Shown piece by piece: positions 1-7,818 of a stretch of DNA of 14,523 bases. A program made the translations under genes and the position numbers. How positions within the stretch are numbered: position 1 is the first letter of the stretch; the number at the start of each line of letters is the position of its first letter. The stretch is from positions 1 to 14,523 of the forward strand of contig JAKAXP010000029.1 of the NCBI GenBank assembly GCA_021816545.1, written 5' to 3'. The notes beneath the pieces were generated by a model, which searched no databases, was not told the origin of the DNA, and saw nothing but the letters and a program-made list of their open reading frames with translations. The stretch is from Bacteroidota bacterium (GTDB lineage: Bacteria; Bacteroidota; Bacteroidia; Bacteroidales; VadinHA17).

Positions 1-1
1 G

Positions 2-1018
2 ATGGTGATAATAAAGCTTGCGATAATTGTGCTGGTAATATTTGTAGGTGTATTCCATGTGGATATTGAAAACTGGAAACCATTCATGCCTAACGGATTC
101 GGAGGTGTAATGGCCGGGGTATCTGCAGTGTTCTATGCCTATATCGGATTTGATGCCGTATCAACACTGGCTGAAGAGAGCAGGAATCCTGAAAAGGATC
201 TGCCGAGATCGATGATTTACTCACTGGTGATCTGTACCGTGGTTTACATCATCCTGGCCCTTGTCATGACAGGCATGAACTCATACACCCTCCTCGGAGT
301 AAGCGATCCGCTTGCTGAAATATTCAAGATCAGGGGTATCAAATGGATGCTTTTCATCGTATCGTTTGCTGCCGTAATTGCAATGACAAGCGTGTTGCTG
401 GTTTACCAGATGGGTCAGCCGAGGATATGGATGAGCATGAGCAGGGACGGCCTTCTTCCCAAAAAATTCTCAGCCATACACCCCAGATTCAAGACTCCGG
501 GATTTGCAACGGTTGTCACCGGGCTCGTGGTGGGAATCCCAATCTTCTTTACGGATGAAAGGATAGTGCTTGATTTTACAAGCATCGGGACTCTTTTTGC
601 CTTCTGCCTTGTATGCGGAGGGATCCTGATGCTTCCACATAAAAATGAGCAGGAAAAGAGCGGAAGATTCAGGATACCTTATGTAAATGCGAAATACATT
701 GTTCCTGCAGTGACTGCTGTGTGCTTTGTTCTTATCGCAGTTTTCTGGCCTGACTCAGTCTATGAGCATACTGACAAGGGTAAGCTCCACTACCCGATGA
801 TTATTTTTTACATAGTATGGGCAGTGATTGCTGTCCTTTCCTATCTCAGGAGCTTCTCACTGATACCTGTGATAGGGCTCCTGTCATGCTGCTACCTGCT
901 GACCGGCATGAGATGGACTAACTGGGCCATGTTCGCAGCCTGGCTGCTGATCGGACTGACGATTTATTTCCTCTACGGCCGCAAGAACAGCAAACTTGCA
1001 GGGCAGGAAAGTCCCTGA
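2..1018 (+). CDS. APC-family amino-acid permease, C-terminal part (5' end outside window)
   Basis: This is the last 338 codons of an inner-membrane amino-acid transporter of the APC superfamily, closest in feel to the cationic amino-acid transporter (CAT/YfnA) branch. The reading frame is open at the left edge, so the first Met here is internal and the start lies upstream. The protein is almost entirely hydrophobic helices. It shows the family's conserved loop with GFDAVSTLAEESRNPEKDLP (about residues 49-68 of the visible part) and the later QPRIWMSMSRDGLLPKKF loop, both typical of CAT-like permeases. It ends in a short hydrophilic tail. Its substrate cannot be read from the sequence. The next gene starts 45 nt downstream on the same strand, so co-transcription is possible but there is no clear functional link. 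The family call is secure; the exact subfamily is inference. Confidence 0.9.
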   Translation: MVIIKLAIIVLVIFVGVFHVDIENWKPFMPNGFGGVMAGVSAVFYAYIGFDAVSTLAEESRNPEKDLPRSMIYSLVICTVVYIILALVMTGMNSYTLLGVSDPLAEIFKIRGIKWMLFIVSFAAVIAMTSVLLVYQMGQPRIWMSMSRDGLLPKKFSAIHPRFKTPGFATVVTGLVVGIPIFFTDERIVLDFTSIGTLFAFCLVCGGILMLPHKNEQEKSGRFRIPYVNAKYIVPAVTAVCFVLIAVFWPDSVYEHTDKGKLHYPMIIFYIVWAVIAVLSYLRSFSLIPVIGLLSCCYLLTGMRWTNWAMFAAWLLIGLTIYFLYGRKNSKLAGQESP

Positions 1019-1063
1019 TTTTATTAACTTGGCAGCTATACTTGACTAACCTGAACCTGAAAC

Positions 1064-4000
1064 ATGAGTGAAGAGATCCTGCGGGCCATGATGGAGCTGT
1101 TTGCCCTGATTGTCAAGCAGGACGGAGGTATGCTCCAGAGCGAACGTGACTTCGTCTCTGCCTTCCTTTCTAAACAGCTTCCCCATCAGAGCGCCGATGA
1201 GTTCATGCATCTCTTCCTGAAGAATGCCGGGCCGCTGCAGGAAAAGAGAAAGACAGAGGGGACCTCTGAAACCGCTTCGGTTAAGGATTCAATAAGGATC
1301 CTGAACAACTGCAAGAAGATCAATAAAACCCTTTCGCAGGAACAGAGGGTCATCGTCCTGATGCGCTGCTTCGAGCTGATTGACTCGGACAAGCAGTACA
1401 CTCCGCAGCGGATGAATATCATCAATACTATCGCCGAAGTTTTCAGGATTTCAACGGCTGAATTCAGGAGCATCATGCAGTTCGTCCGTGAGGAAGACCC
1501 TGCCGGGTTCACGGAACCCTCAATGACAGTTCTTAATACGGGGTCGCCTGCAGATTCATCAGAATACACCGGTCATTGCATCGTATTCCTGAAAGTGGAG
1601 AGTGTCAGCCTTTACTTCCTTAAATGCCTGTGTGACGGTACCACCTTCCTGAACGGGCTGCCCGTGGTATGCCGGAGGGTTTACCTTTTCGCTCCGGGGA
1701 GTTCAGTTCAGTCACCTCCGGCACCGACAATCTATTACAGTGAAATCGTAGCGAGGTTCGCATCAGGCAAGGATATCCATAAACTCTCCTTTGTTGCTGA
1801 CCGGATAAGTTACAGCTTCAATGACGGAACACCGGCAATTACAGATGTAAGTTTCGCCGCAGGCGAAGGCATGCTGATAGGTATCATGGGCTCAAGCGGA
1901 TCAGGGAAGACAACCCTGCTGAATTTGCTGACAGGGCTGGTCGAGCCGGAGTCAGGAGAAGTCAGGATAAACAGCATTCCGATTCACTCCGGGAACAGGA
2001 TTCTTGACGGTGTAATCGGTTATGTGCCGCAGGATGACCTTCTGATTGAGGAACTGACAGTCTCCGAAAACCTCTGGTATGCCGCATCACTCAGTTTTGC
2101 AGGAAAATCAGCTGATGAACTGACTGAGACTGTCAGCAAAACACTTCACAGTCTCGGGCTTTTTGAAAAGAGGGATTGCCGGGTGGGTTCGCCGCTCAAC
2201 AAGGTAATCAGCGGAGGCCAGCGCAAGAGACTCAACATCGCCCTTGAACTGATCCGCGAACCGTCAGTTCTGTTTCTCGACGAGCCTACATCAGGTCTCT
2301 CCTCTGCCGACTCCGAGAACGTGATGGATCTCCTTCACGAGCTTACCGGGAGGGGGAAACTGGTTATCACTGTCATCCATCAGCCTTCATCCGATATTTT
2401 CAAGGGTTTTGACAGGGTGCTGATACTTGACCTCATGGGTCACCTGGTTTACTACGGCAACCCGCTCGATGCCATTGTCCATTTCAAGACACACGAGGCA
2501 CACATCAACAGCGGGGTGGCAGAGTGCCCTTCGTGCGGTACAGTCAATCCCGAAACACTTTTCAACATCCTGGAAACAAGGGTGGTGGATGAGTTCGGCA
2601 ATTACACCGAACAGAGGAAGGTCTCGCCGGCAGAGTGGGCTGAAGCCTACAGGAAAACCATACCCGCAGAGGCACCTTTGGAAGAGAAAGGGGAACCGTG
2701 GTCAAGCCTGAGGAAACCCGGCTGGCTGAGGCAGACCCTGATCTACATGCTTCGCGACGCCAGGAGCAAAATTGCCAACAGGCAGTACATGCTGCTGACT
2801 ATACTGGAGGGCCCGGCGCTCGGACTGATCCTTTCTTACATCATCAGATACATTGCTGACCCTTCTTCGGATGTTTATGTCTTCCGTGAAAACGAGAATA
2901 TCCCGATTTACATCTTCATGAGCATAATTGTGGCGCTGTTTCTCGGTCTCACAATCAGCGCTGAGGAAATCTTTCATGACCGGAAGCTTCTAAGGAGGGA
3001 GCACTTTCTGCACCTGAACCGCAGCAGTTACCTGGTCAGCAAGGTTCTGTTACTTGCCTTTATCTCGGCCATGCAGACATTTCTCTTCCTGGCAGTGGCC
3101 AACCCGGTGCTTGGCATTAAGGGGCTTTTCCTCTACTACTGGCTGACTCTGTTTACAACAGCATTTGTTGCCAATATTATAGGGCTGAACATATCGTCAG
3201 CGCTTAATTCCGCAATTGCGATCTATATCGTTATTCCGCTGCTGATGATTCCGATGATGGTCCTCAGCGGTGCCATGTTCCCCTTTGACAAGCTAAACAG
3301 GAAACTTGCCAGGGCGGACAGGGTTCCCCTCATTGCAGACATGATGCCGACTAGATGGACATATGAAGCCCTGATGGTGAAGCAGTTCACCGGTAATGAA
3401 TACGGACGGAGGGTATATCCGCTGAAACAGCAGATGAGCGTTTCGGACTTCAATACGATTTACCGGATTCCCCGCGTGAAACAGGCACTGGAACAGGTTC
3501 AGTCAGTCGCCGCGACAGGAGTACTGACTCCGGCGCAGGAGAGTGAGATGCGGCTGCTGAGAAATGAAACTGCTGCCATCGGCGCCTCGGGGATAACAGA
3601 ACCTTTCAGCGGAACAGACTCTGTAACACCGGCTTTATTTTCCGATTCCCTTGCAAAAAGGCTATATATATGGCTGACCCGGGCCGAAAATGAATACAGG
3701 AGACTCAGCAACCTTGCAGATAACAGTCTTGATAATTACGTCAGCAGCAATAAAGTGGCGCTTGATCTGTTATATAATAACTACCATAATGACAAGCTGG
3801 AAGACATTGTCAGGAAGGTATACGAAAAAAACAAGATGCTTGAGTTCAGGGAGAGACTTATACAGAATGTGGACCTTATCTACCTCGAGCCTTCAGCGGC
3901 GGGACCGCTTGATTTCCGGACCCATTTCATGGCACCGGTCAAGAGGTTCATGGGGCTCAGGATTGATACCTTCAGGTTCAACATACTGCTTCTGCTCTCC

Positions 4001-4105
4001 TCGGTTATCATCCTGTACATTATGCTGTACACTGAAATACTCAGGCGGATGATCATTTTTTTTGACAGGACAGGGCAAAAAAAACGGAACGCAAGCCGGA
4101 AATAA
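1064..4105 (+). CDS. TerB-like / ABCG-type ABC transporter fusion (ATPase plus permease)
   Basis: A 1013-residue half-transporter with ATPase and permease in one chain. Residues 1-140 are helical and resemble a TerB-like domain. An ABCG-type nucleotide-binding domain follows: Walker A GSSGSGKTT (276-284), Q-loop YVPQDD, signature ISGGQ (382-386), Walker B VLFLDEP with D406/E407, and H-loop His439. A CPSC pair (C488, C491) lies in the linker. The permease has about five helices (roughly 576-597, 615-635, 656-678, 686-710, 717-740), then a loop of about 230 residues predicted to be outside the membrane, a last helix (973-993) and a very basic tail. The ATPase-before-membrane order and the IHQPS H-loop match the ABCG/ABC-2 exporter group. 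All catalytic motifs are intact, so it should be active, probably as a homodimer. Substrate unknown. It is followed after 38 nt by a lipoprotein gene, suggesting an envelope role. Confidence 0.9.
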   Translation: MSEEILRAMMELFALIVKQDGGMLQSERDFVSAFLSKQLPHQSADEFMHLFLKNAGPLQEKRKTEGTSETASVKDSIRILNNCKKINKTLSQEQRVIVLMRCFELIDSDKQYTPQRMNIINTIAEVFRISTAEFRSIMQFVREEDPAGFTEPSMTVLNTGSPADSSEYTGHCIVFLKVESVSLYFLKCLCDGTTFLNGLPVVCRRVYLFAPGSSVQSPPAPTIYYSEIVARFASGKDIHKLSFVADRISYSFNDGTPAITDVSFAAGEGMLIGIMGSSGSGKTTLLNLLTGLVEPESGEVRINSIPIHSGNRILDGVIGYVPQDDLLIEELTVSENLWYAASLSFAGKSADELTETVSKTLHSLGLFEKRDCRVGSPLNKVISGGQRKRLNIALELIREPSVLFLDEPTSGLSSADSENVMDLLHELTGRGKLVITVIHQPSSDIFKGFDRVLILDLMGHLVYYGNPLDAIVHFKTHEAHINSGVAECPSCGTVNPETLFNILETRVVDEFGNYTEQRKVSPAEWAEAYRKTIPAEAPLEEKGEPWSSLRKPGWLRQTLIYMLRDARSKIANRQYMLLTILEGPALGLILSYIIRYIADPSSDVYVFRENENIPIYIFMSIIVALFLGLTISAEEIFHDRKLLRREHFLHLNRSSYLVSKVLLLAFISAMQTFLFLAVANPVLGIKGLFLYYWLTLFTTAFVANIIGLNISSALNSAIAIYIVIPLLMIPMMVLSGAMFPFDKLNRKLARADRVPLIADMMPTRWTYEALMVKQFTGNEYGRRVYPLKQQMSVSDFNTIYRIPRVKQALEQVQSVAATGVLTPAQESEMRLLRNETAAIGASGITEPFSGTDSVTPALFSDSLAKRLYIWLTRAENEYRRLSNLADNSLDNYVSSNKVALDLLYNNYHNDKLEDIVRKVYEKNKMLEFRERLIQNVDLIYLEPSAAGPLDFRTHFMAPVKRFMGLRIDTFRFNILLLLSSVIILYIMLYTEILRRMIIFFDRTGQKKRNASRK

Positions 4106-4143
4106 CGAGTTTCCTTAGAGTTGAAAATAAATATTAACGTCTG

Positions 4144-5061
4144 ATGACAGGGACAATAACAAAGATTGCGGCAGTAATCCTGCTGGTGAGCGCATGCTCA
4201 TGCAGGAACGGCAGTACCCGGCAGAGCGGGCTTAGCTTTCCTGTTGCCGACTCGGTGCCGGCCGGTGAAGCTGTCAAACTGAGTGAAGAGGCTGTGGCAG
4301 ACATTGTTCAGAACATTGCATCGCCCGTTGAAATAGCTTCCATACTTCAATCAATGGAGGTGCCATTCTCAGCCGGATACCTGGCTCCCACACAGGGAGC
4401 CGACAGGCTCACAACCAACTTCCAGAAGGCACTGATGCTCGGCATTTACGGGGCTGACCTGGGGTATCTCAACATGTACGAGAAAACAGGAAACTCCGTT
4501 GATGTTCTGTCAACGATAAAGAGGCTTGCCGACGGTTTGAGGGTTGGTCAGTTTTTTGATTTCGAAACTATCAAGAGGCTCTCGGTAAGCAAATCGAACC
4601 TCGACTCACTTCTTTTCCTTTCGGTGAATTCATATAACCAGATTGACAGGTTTCTCAGGGACAACAACAGGGGATCCATTTCTGCCCTGATGATTGCCGG
4701 AGTCTGGATTGAGGGGCAATACCTCGCAACACAGGGGGCATTGAACAATACCGATGAAATCCTCCGAGACAGGATCGGTGAACAGAAAATAATTCTCGGC
4801 GACCTGCTCATGCTTCTGCGCCCCTACAGCTCCAGCGGAGAGGAGTACAGGACCCTTTACGGGATGATGGAGGAAATTAGCAGCATGTACTCAGGGGTAA
4901 AGGTCTCCTACAGGCTCGGTGAACCGGAGACACGTGAGGAGGACGGTCGTCTGGTAATGGTGCAGCATGAGGAGAGCATAGTTGAAATGAGTGATGCCCA
5001 GCTGGCGCAGATTGCTGAGAAATCAAAAGAAATCAGAAACAAACTTATATCCGGCAACTAA
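4144..5061 (+). CDS. Conserved helix-rich lipoprotein of unknown function
   Basis: A 305-residue predicted lipoprotein. The N-terminus is a signal peptide ending in the lipobox V-S-A-C, with Cys18 as the lipidated residue. No acidic residues follow the Cys (SCRNGS), so the surface-export signal known from Bacteroidota lipoproteins is not evident and a periplasm-facing location is more likely. The mature protein is predicted mostly alpha-helical and carries a striking segment around residues 79-112 (YLAPTQGADRLTTNFQKALM followed by LGIYGADLGYLNMY). From memory this resembles a widespread unnamed Bacteroidota lipoprotein family with a 'KALNLGVYGADLSY' signature; that link is recall, not a search result. 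It lies 38 nt after the TerB/ABCG transporter and 1 nt before a secreted protein gene, so an operon and a shared envelope task are likely. No catalytic motif is visible. Confidence 0.8.
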   Translation: MTGTITKIAAVILLVSACSCRNGSTRQSGLSFPVADSVPAGEAVKLSEEAVADIVQNIASPVEIASILQSMEVPFSAGYLAPTQGADRLTTNFQKALMLGIYGADLGYLNMYEKTGNSVDVLSTIKRLADGLRVGQFFDFETIKRLSVSKSNLDSLLFLSVNSYNQIDRFLRDNNRGSISALMIAGVWIEGQYLATQGALNNTDEILRDRIGEQKIILGDLLMLLRPYSSSGEEYRTLYGMMEEISSMYSGVKVSYRLGEPETREEDGRLVMVQHEESIVEMSDAQLAQIAEKSKEIRNKLISGN

Positions 5062-5062
5062 T

Positions 5063-5503
5063 ATGAAAAACAGGATTCTGGTTATATCCCTCGCCCTGAC
5101 CATCCTTCCGCTTCTGGCAGCCGGTCAGCCTGCAACGGATGATCTTGTAAGCAGCTGTGTGATAGCCGCCGGTGAAAACACAACCTACCTCAAGGATTTC
5201 AGGGTGCAGCTTCCAAAGGCAGCAACCAATGCTTCCGCCCCGGTGCACAAGGCCAATATGTACCTGATGAAGAACATGAAATACAGGTTTTCGGTTTGCG
5301 ATGCTCCCGGATCTCACGGAGAACTGTACATCACTCTCTATGACCAGGGAAAGGAACTCATTTCCTCGTATAATCCCGGAACCGGCAGAAAATTCAGTTC
5401 GGTTGATTTTATCTGCAACAAGACCGGGCTTTATACGATATGGTACAGCTTTGTCGGCGGAGAACAGGGCTCCGGCGTTGGGGTGGTTTGCATGATAAAA
5501 TGA
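5063..5503 (+). CDS. Small secreted beta-rich protein, possibly PPC-like
   Basis: A 146-residue protein whose start, one base after the lipoprotein stop, is chosen because it yields a clean signal peptide (MKNR, a hydrophobic core, then a likely cleavage near A-A-G at 19-21). A longer upstream frame would overlap the lipoprotein gene. The mature part has four cysteines (32, 79, 118, 143), which could form two disulfides in the periplasm. The second half alternates short beta strands: YRFSVC, GELYITLYDQGKELISSY, then a GLYTIWYSF strand. That pattern is reminiscent of bacterial pre-peptidase C-terminal (PPC) beta-sandwich domains, which are usually appended to secreted enzymes; here it would stand alone. 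The similarity is weak and inferred by eye. No enzyme motif is present. The stop codon directly abuts the stop of the convergent gene. Confidence 0.75.
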   Translation: MKNRILVISLALTILPLLAAGQPATDDLVSSCVIAAGENTTYLKDFRVQLPKAATNASAPVHKANMYLMKNMKYRFSVCDAPGSHGELYITLYDQGKELISSYNPGTGRKFSSVDFICNKTGLYTIWYSFVGGEQGSGVGVVCMIK

Positions 5504-6490
5504 TCAGTTTGGCCAGATCCTCGCAACGGCAAGCATAGCAATCATAATCCATAGTAAAATTTCTGCAATAACCACCCTCCTTGTAAAGGCCATCTGATTG
5601 GCCATAATAAAAGCCACGGGCAATGCCGCCACTGCAGTCATTTCAGCAGACACAGCCGGTACAAAGATTATTGCTGCAGCACTTATAACCATCATCCAGA
5701 TCATTATTTCCCAGGTCTTGCGTGACCTTATCTTGTATGCAGGAATCTCCTTGACAAGGTATACAAAAGAGGGAAGGAAATTAATCCCTGCAACCACCAG
5801 CAGTATGATCAGGGTCCGGCTCCAGCTCACAGAGGGAGACTGGTCAAAGAGGTTGTGACGTATTATCCCTGTGAGTTCGCCGGTTTCCCCACCCGTGACA
5901 TACCAAACCGCATACATAACTATCCAGGGCAGCAATGCTCCGGCAAGTGCCAGTGTCAGTTCCCGTGCATCCGGGCTTCTCAGCACGAGTGCCCCGATGA
6001 ATACCACCACTATGAACCACAATGATCCTGCATAGAGCAGACCCGCTGAGGAGATCATCAGTGCTGCGTCAAAGAAGTTGAATGACATACCGTTCAAACG
6101 GTAGGACGACACCATTCTCCAGAGGGCTGCCAGGATAAGCAGTGATGCCGGAAGTGCCGGATTAAGCACCATCTCTCCTGGGAAGAGCGAATAAAGGAGG
6201 ATGTAAAGAAGTGCCGGAAGATAGGTCCGTCTTGGAATAAAAAATATCTCTGTATTGAACCTGATCATAACAAAGGCCACTGTCAGGACAAGCAGGAGTG
6301 AAAATATCACACCCGCAAGGGGTGCGCCTGAAAGCAAGTGAAGGATGAAACCCCATAGCGGCATGGGTTGCACGACTGTCAGATTCTCCGGCTGAGGAGG
6401 TGCAATCAGATAAACACCCCACAATCCCAGTGCTGCCAGGAGCATGAGAAACACCGGTCCGGCACCTGAACCCCTGAAGAACCTGATCAT
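5504..6490 (-). CDS. Polytopic membrane protein, DUF6427-like
   Basis: A 328-residue integral membrane protein beginning MIRFFRGSGAGPVFLML, with about nine or ten hydrophobic helices and short loops. It resembles the DUF6427 group of Bacteroidota membrane proteins, which I recall being found near purD; some were once misannotated as beta-carotene monooxygenases. The assignment is from memory of N-terminal style, topology and gene context, not from a search. No catalytic motif can be identified and its function is unknown. The start codon overlaps the purD stop as ATGA, indicating translational coupling and an operon. It is the last gene of the leftward operon. Its stop is immediately adjacent to the stop of the convergent gene, with no visible terminator between them. 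Confidence 0.75.
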   Translation of the reverse strand: MIRFFRGSGAGPVFLMLLAALGLWGVYLIAPPQPENLTVVQPMPLWGFILHLLSGAPLAGVIFSLLLVLTVAFVMIRFNTEIFFIPRRTYLPALLYILLYSLFPGEMVLNPALPASLLILAALWRMVSSYRLNGMSFNFFDAALMISSAGLLYAGSLWFIVVVFIGALVLRSPDARELTLALAGALLPWIVMYAVWYVTGGETGELTGIIRHNLFDQSPSVSWSRTLIILLVVAGINFLPSFVYLVKEIPAYKIRSRKTWEIMIWMMVISAAAIIFVPAVSAEMTAVAALPVAFIMANQMAFTRRVVIAEILLWIMIAMLAVARIWPN

Positions 6491-7770
6491 TCCGTATAGT
6501 TTTTCAGGTCAAACCCAATGTCCTTCCTGTAGTACAACCCTTCGAACGAGATCTCCCTTACTGACATATAGCTGGCTGAAAGTGCGTCAGACATGGCCTT
6601 GCCCAGGGAGGTTACAGCAAGTACCCGCCCCCCGGATGTGACCAGCCGGCCGTTGTCAGTTTTAGTACCGGCGTGGAAAACAGTGCTTCCGGTTACATTT
6701 TCAGTCCCTGAAACAGGAAAGCCTTTCCCGTAGCTGTCAGGGTAGCCTCCTGACACAATCATAACTGTCACTGCAGTCTCAGGAAGGATGACAGTGTTGC
6801 GTGAGGCAAGGTCACGGCAGGCCACCCCCTCAAGAAGATCATAGAGGTCACTCCCGATGCGGGGCAGAATAACCTCTGTCTCCGGGTCGCCGAGGCGGGC
6901 GTTGTATTCAATTACGAACGGATCACCGTTCACATTCATCAGCCCGAAGAATATGAATCCCCTGTAGTCAATACCTTCCTCCTTCAACCCCTCAACAGTA
7001 GGTTTGATAATTCTATCCTCCACCTTCGCAAGAAATTCCGGTGTGGCAAAGGGGACGGGTGACACTGCACCCATGCCACCTGTATTTTTCCCTGTGTCGG
7101 CTTCGCCTATGCGCTTGTAATCCTTAGCTTCCGGAAGTATCCGGTATGAACTGCCGTCTGTAACAACAAAAGCTGACATCTCAATTCCGTTCAGGTATTC
7201 TTCGATGACCACCCTGCTGCCTGCTGTTCCGAACCGCCCTCCCAGCATCTCTTTCAGCTCTCTCACGGCCTCATCGAAGTCATTTATTATCAGCACCCCC
7301 TTCCCTGCGGCAAGGCCGTCTGCCTTGAGAACATAAGGCGGTTTCAGCTTCCGCATAAATTTTACCGCATCATCAAATGTTTCCGGCGTGAAGGTCTCAT
7401 ATGCTGCCGTTGGAATAAGGTGTCTCTTCATGAATCCCTTTGCAAAGTCCTTGCTTCCCTCGAGCATCGCACCTGCACGGCGCGGCCCTATCACCGCCAC
7501 CCCGGCCAGGGCAGGATCATCTTCAATGAAGTCGGCAATTCCCTCTGCAAGTGGCACCTCCGGGCCTACAACCACCATCCCAATTTCATTGGCAAGGATA
7601 GCCTGACGCACTCCCGTGAAATCAAGTGGGTCAACAGGGATATTGACAGCAAGTGTCGCTGTGCCGGGGTTTCCGGGTGCGGCGAAGAGCTTTAACGGCC
7701 TGCTGCTCTGCGCCAGTTTCCATGTGATTGCATGCTCACGTCCTCCCGATCCCAGTATTAGAATATTCAT
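6487..7770 (-). CDS. purD: Phosphoribosylamine--glycine ligase (GAR synthetase)
   Basis: A 427-residue cytosolic enzyme that joins phosphoribosylamine and glycine with ATP to give GAR, the second step of de novo purine synthesis. Hallmarks in order: N-terminal GSGGREHA (7-14), VVGPEVPLAEG (67-77), ATP-grasp LKADGLAAGKGV (148-159), NTGGMG (229-234), and the metal/ATP site IEYNARLGDPETE (287-299). The length is close to E. coli PurD (429). I chose the ATG at 7770 because MNILILGSGGREHA is the canonical start. An ATG at 7803 would add 11 residues and place the candidate promoter box inside the gene. The gene lies 48 nt after the deacetylase and overlaps the DUF6427-like gene by ATGA. All key residues are present. 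Confidence 0.97.
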   Translation of the reverse strand: MNILILGSGGREHAITWKLAQSSRPLKLFAAPGNPGTATLAVNIPVDPLDFTGVRQAILANEIGMVVVGPEVPLAEGIADFIEDDPALAGVAVIGPRRAGAMLEGSKDFAKGFMKRHLIPTAAYETFTPETFDDAVKFMRKLKPPYVLKADGLAAGKGVLIINDFDEAVRELKEMLGGRFGTAGSRVVIEEYLNGIEMSAFVVTDGSSYRILPEAKDYKRIGEADTGKNTGGMGAVSPVPFATPEFLAKVEDRIIKPTVEGLKEEGIDYRGFIFFGLMNVNGDPFVIEYNARLGDPETEVILPRIGSDLYDLLEGVACRDLASRNTVILPETAVTVMIVSGGYPDSYGKGFPVSGTENVTGSTVFHAGTKTDNGRLVTSGGRVLAVTSLGKAMSDALSASYMSVREISFEGLYYRKDIGFDLKNYTE

Positions 7771-7791
7771 GTTCAAGGTTACTTTCCTTTT

Positions 7792-7799
7792 CAAAATTA
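7792..7799 (-). promoter_or_regulatory. Candidate -7 box of an internal promoter for purD
   Basis: On the minus strand this reads TAATTTTG, a perfect match to the Bacteroidota -7 consensus TAnnTTTG. It sits 21 nt before the purD ATG in the only sizeable gap (48 nt) of the leftward operon. A TTG at the expected -33 position is not seen, so the match is only half of a promoter. If real, it would give purD and the DUF6427-like gene their own transcript with a very short leader. Confidence 0.4.
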
Positions 7800-7818
7800 G
7801 CATTTAGGACGAATTTAC

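Noticed and set aside
1037..1044. TATACTTG before the ABC transporter as a -7 box
   Set aside because: One mismatch to TAnnTTTG and no TTG at the -33 distance; too weak to call a promoter.
4116..4123. TAGAGTTG before the lipoprotein gene as a -7 box
   Set aside because: One mismatch in the key TTTG and no -33 TTG; co-transcription with the transporter is simpler.
7771..7803. Earlier start for purD at 7803
   Set aside because: The canonical GAR synthetase start is MNILILGSGGREHA at 7770, and the added codons would overlap the candidate -7 box.
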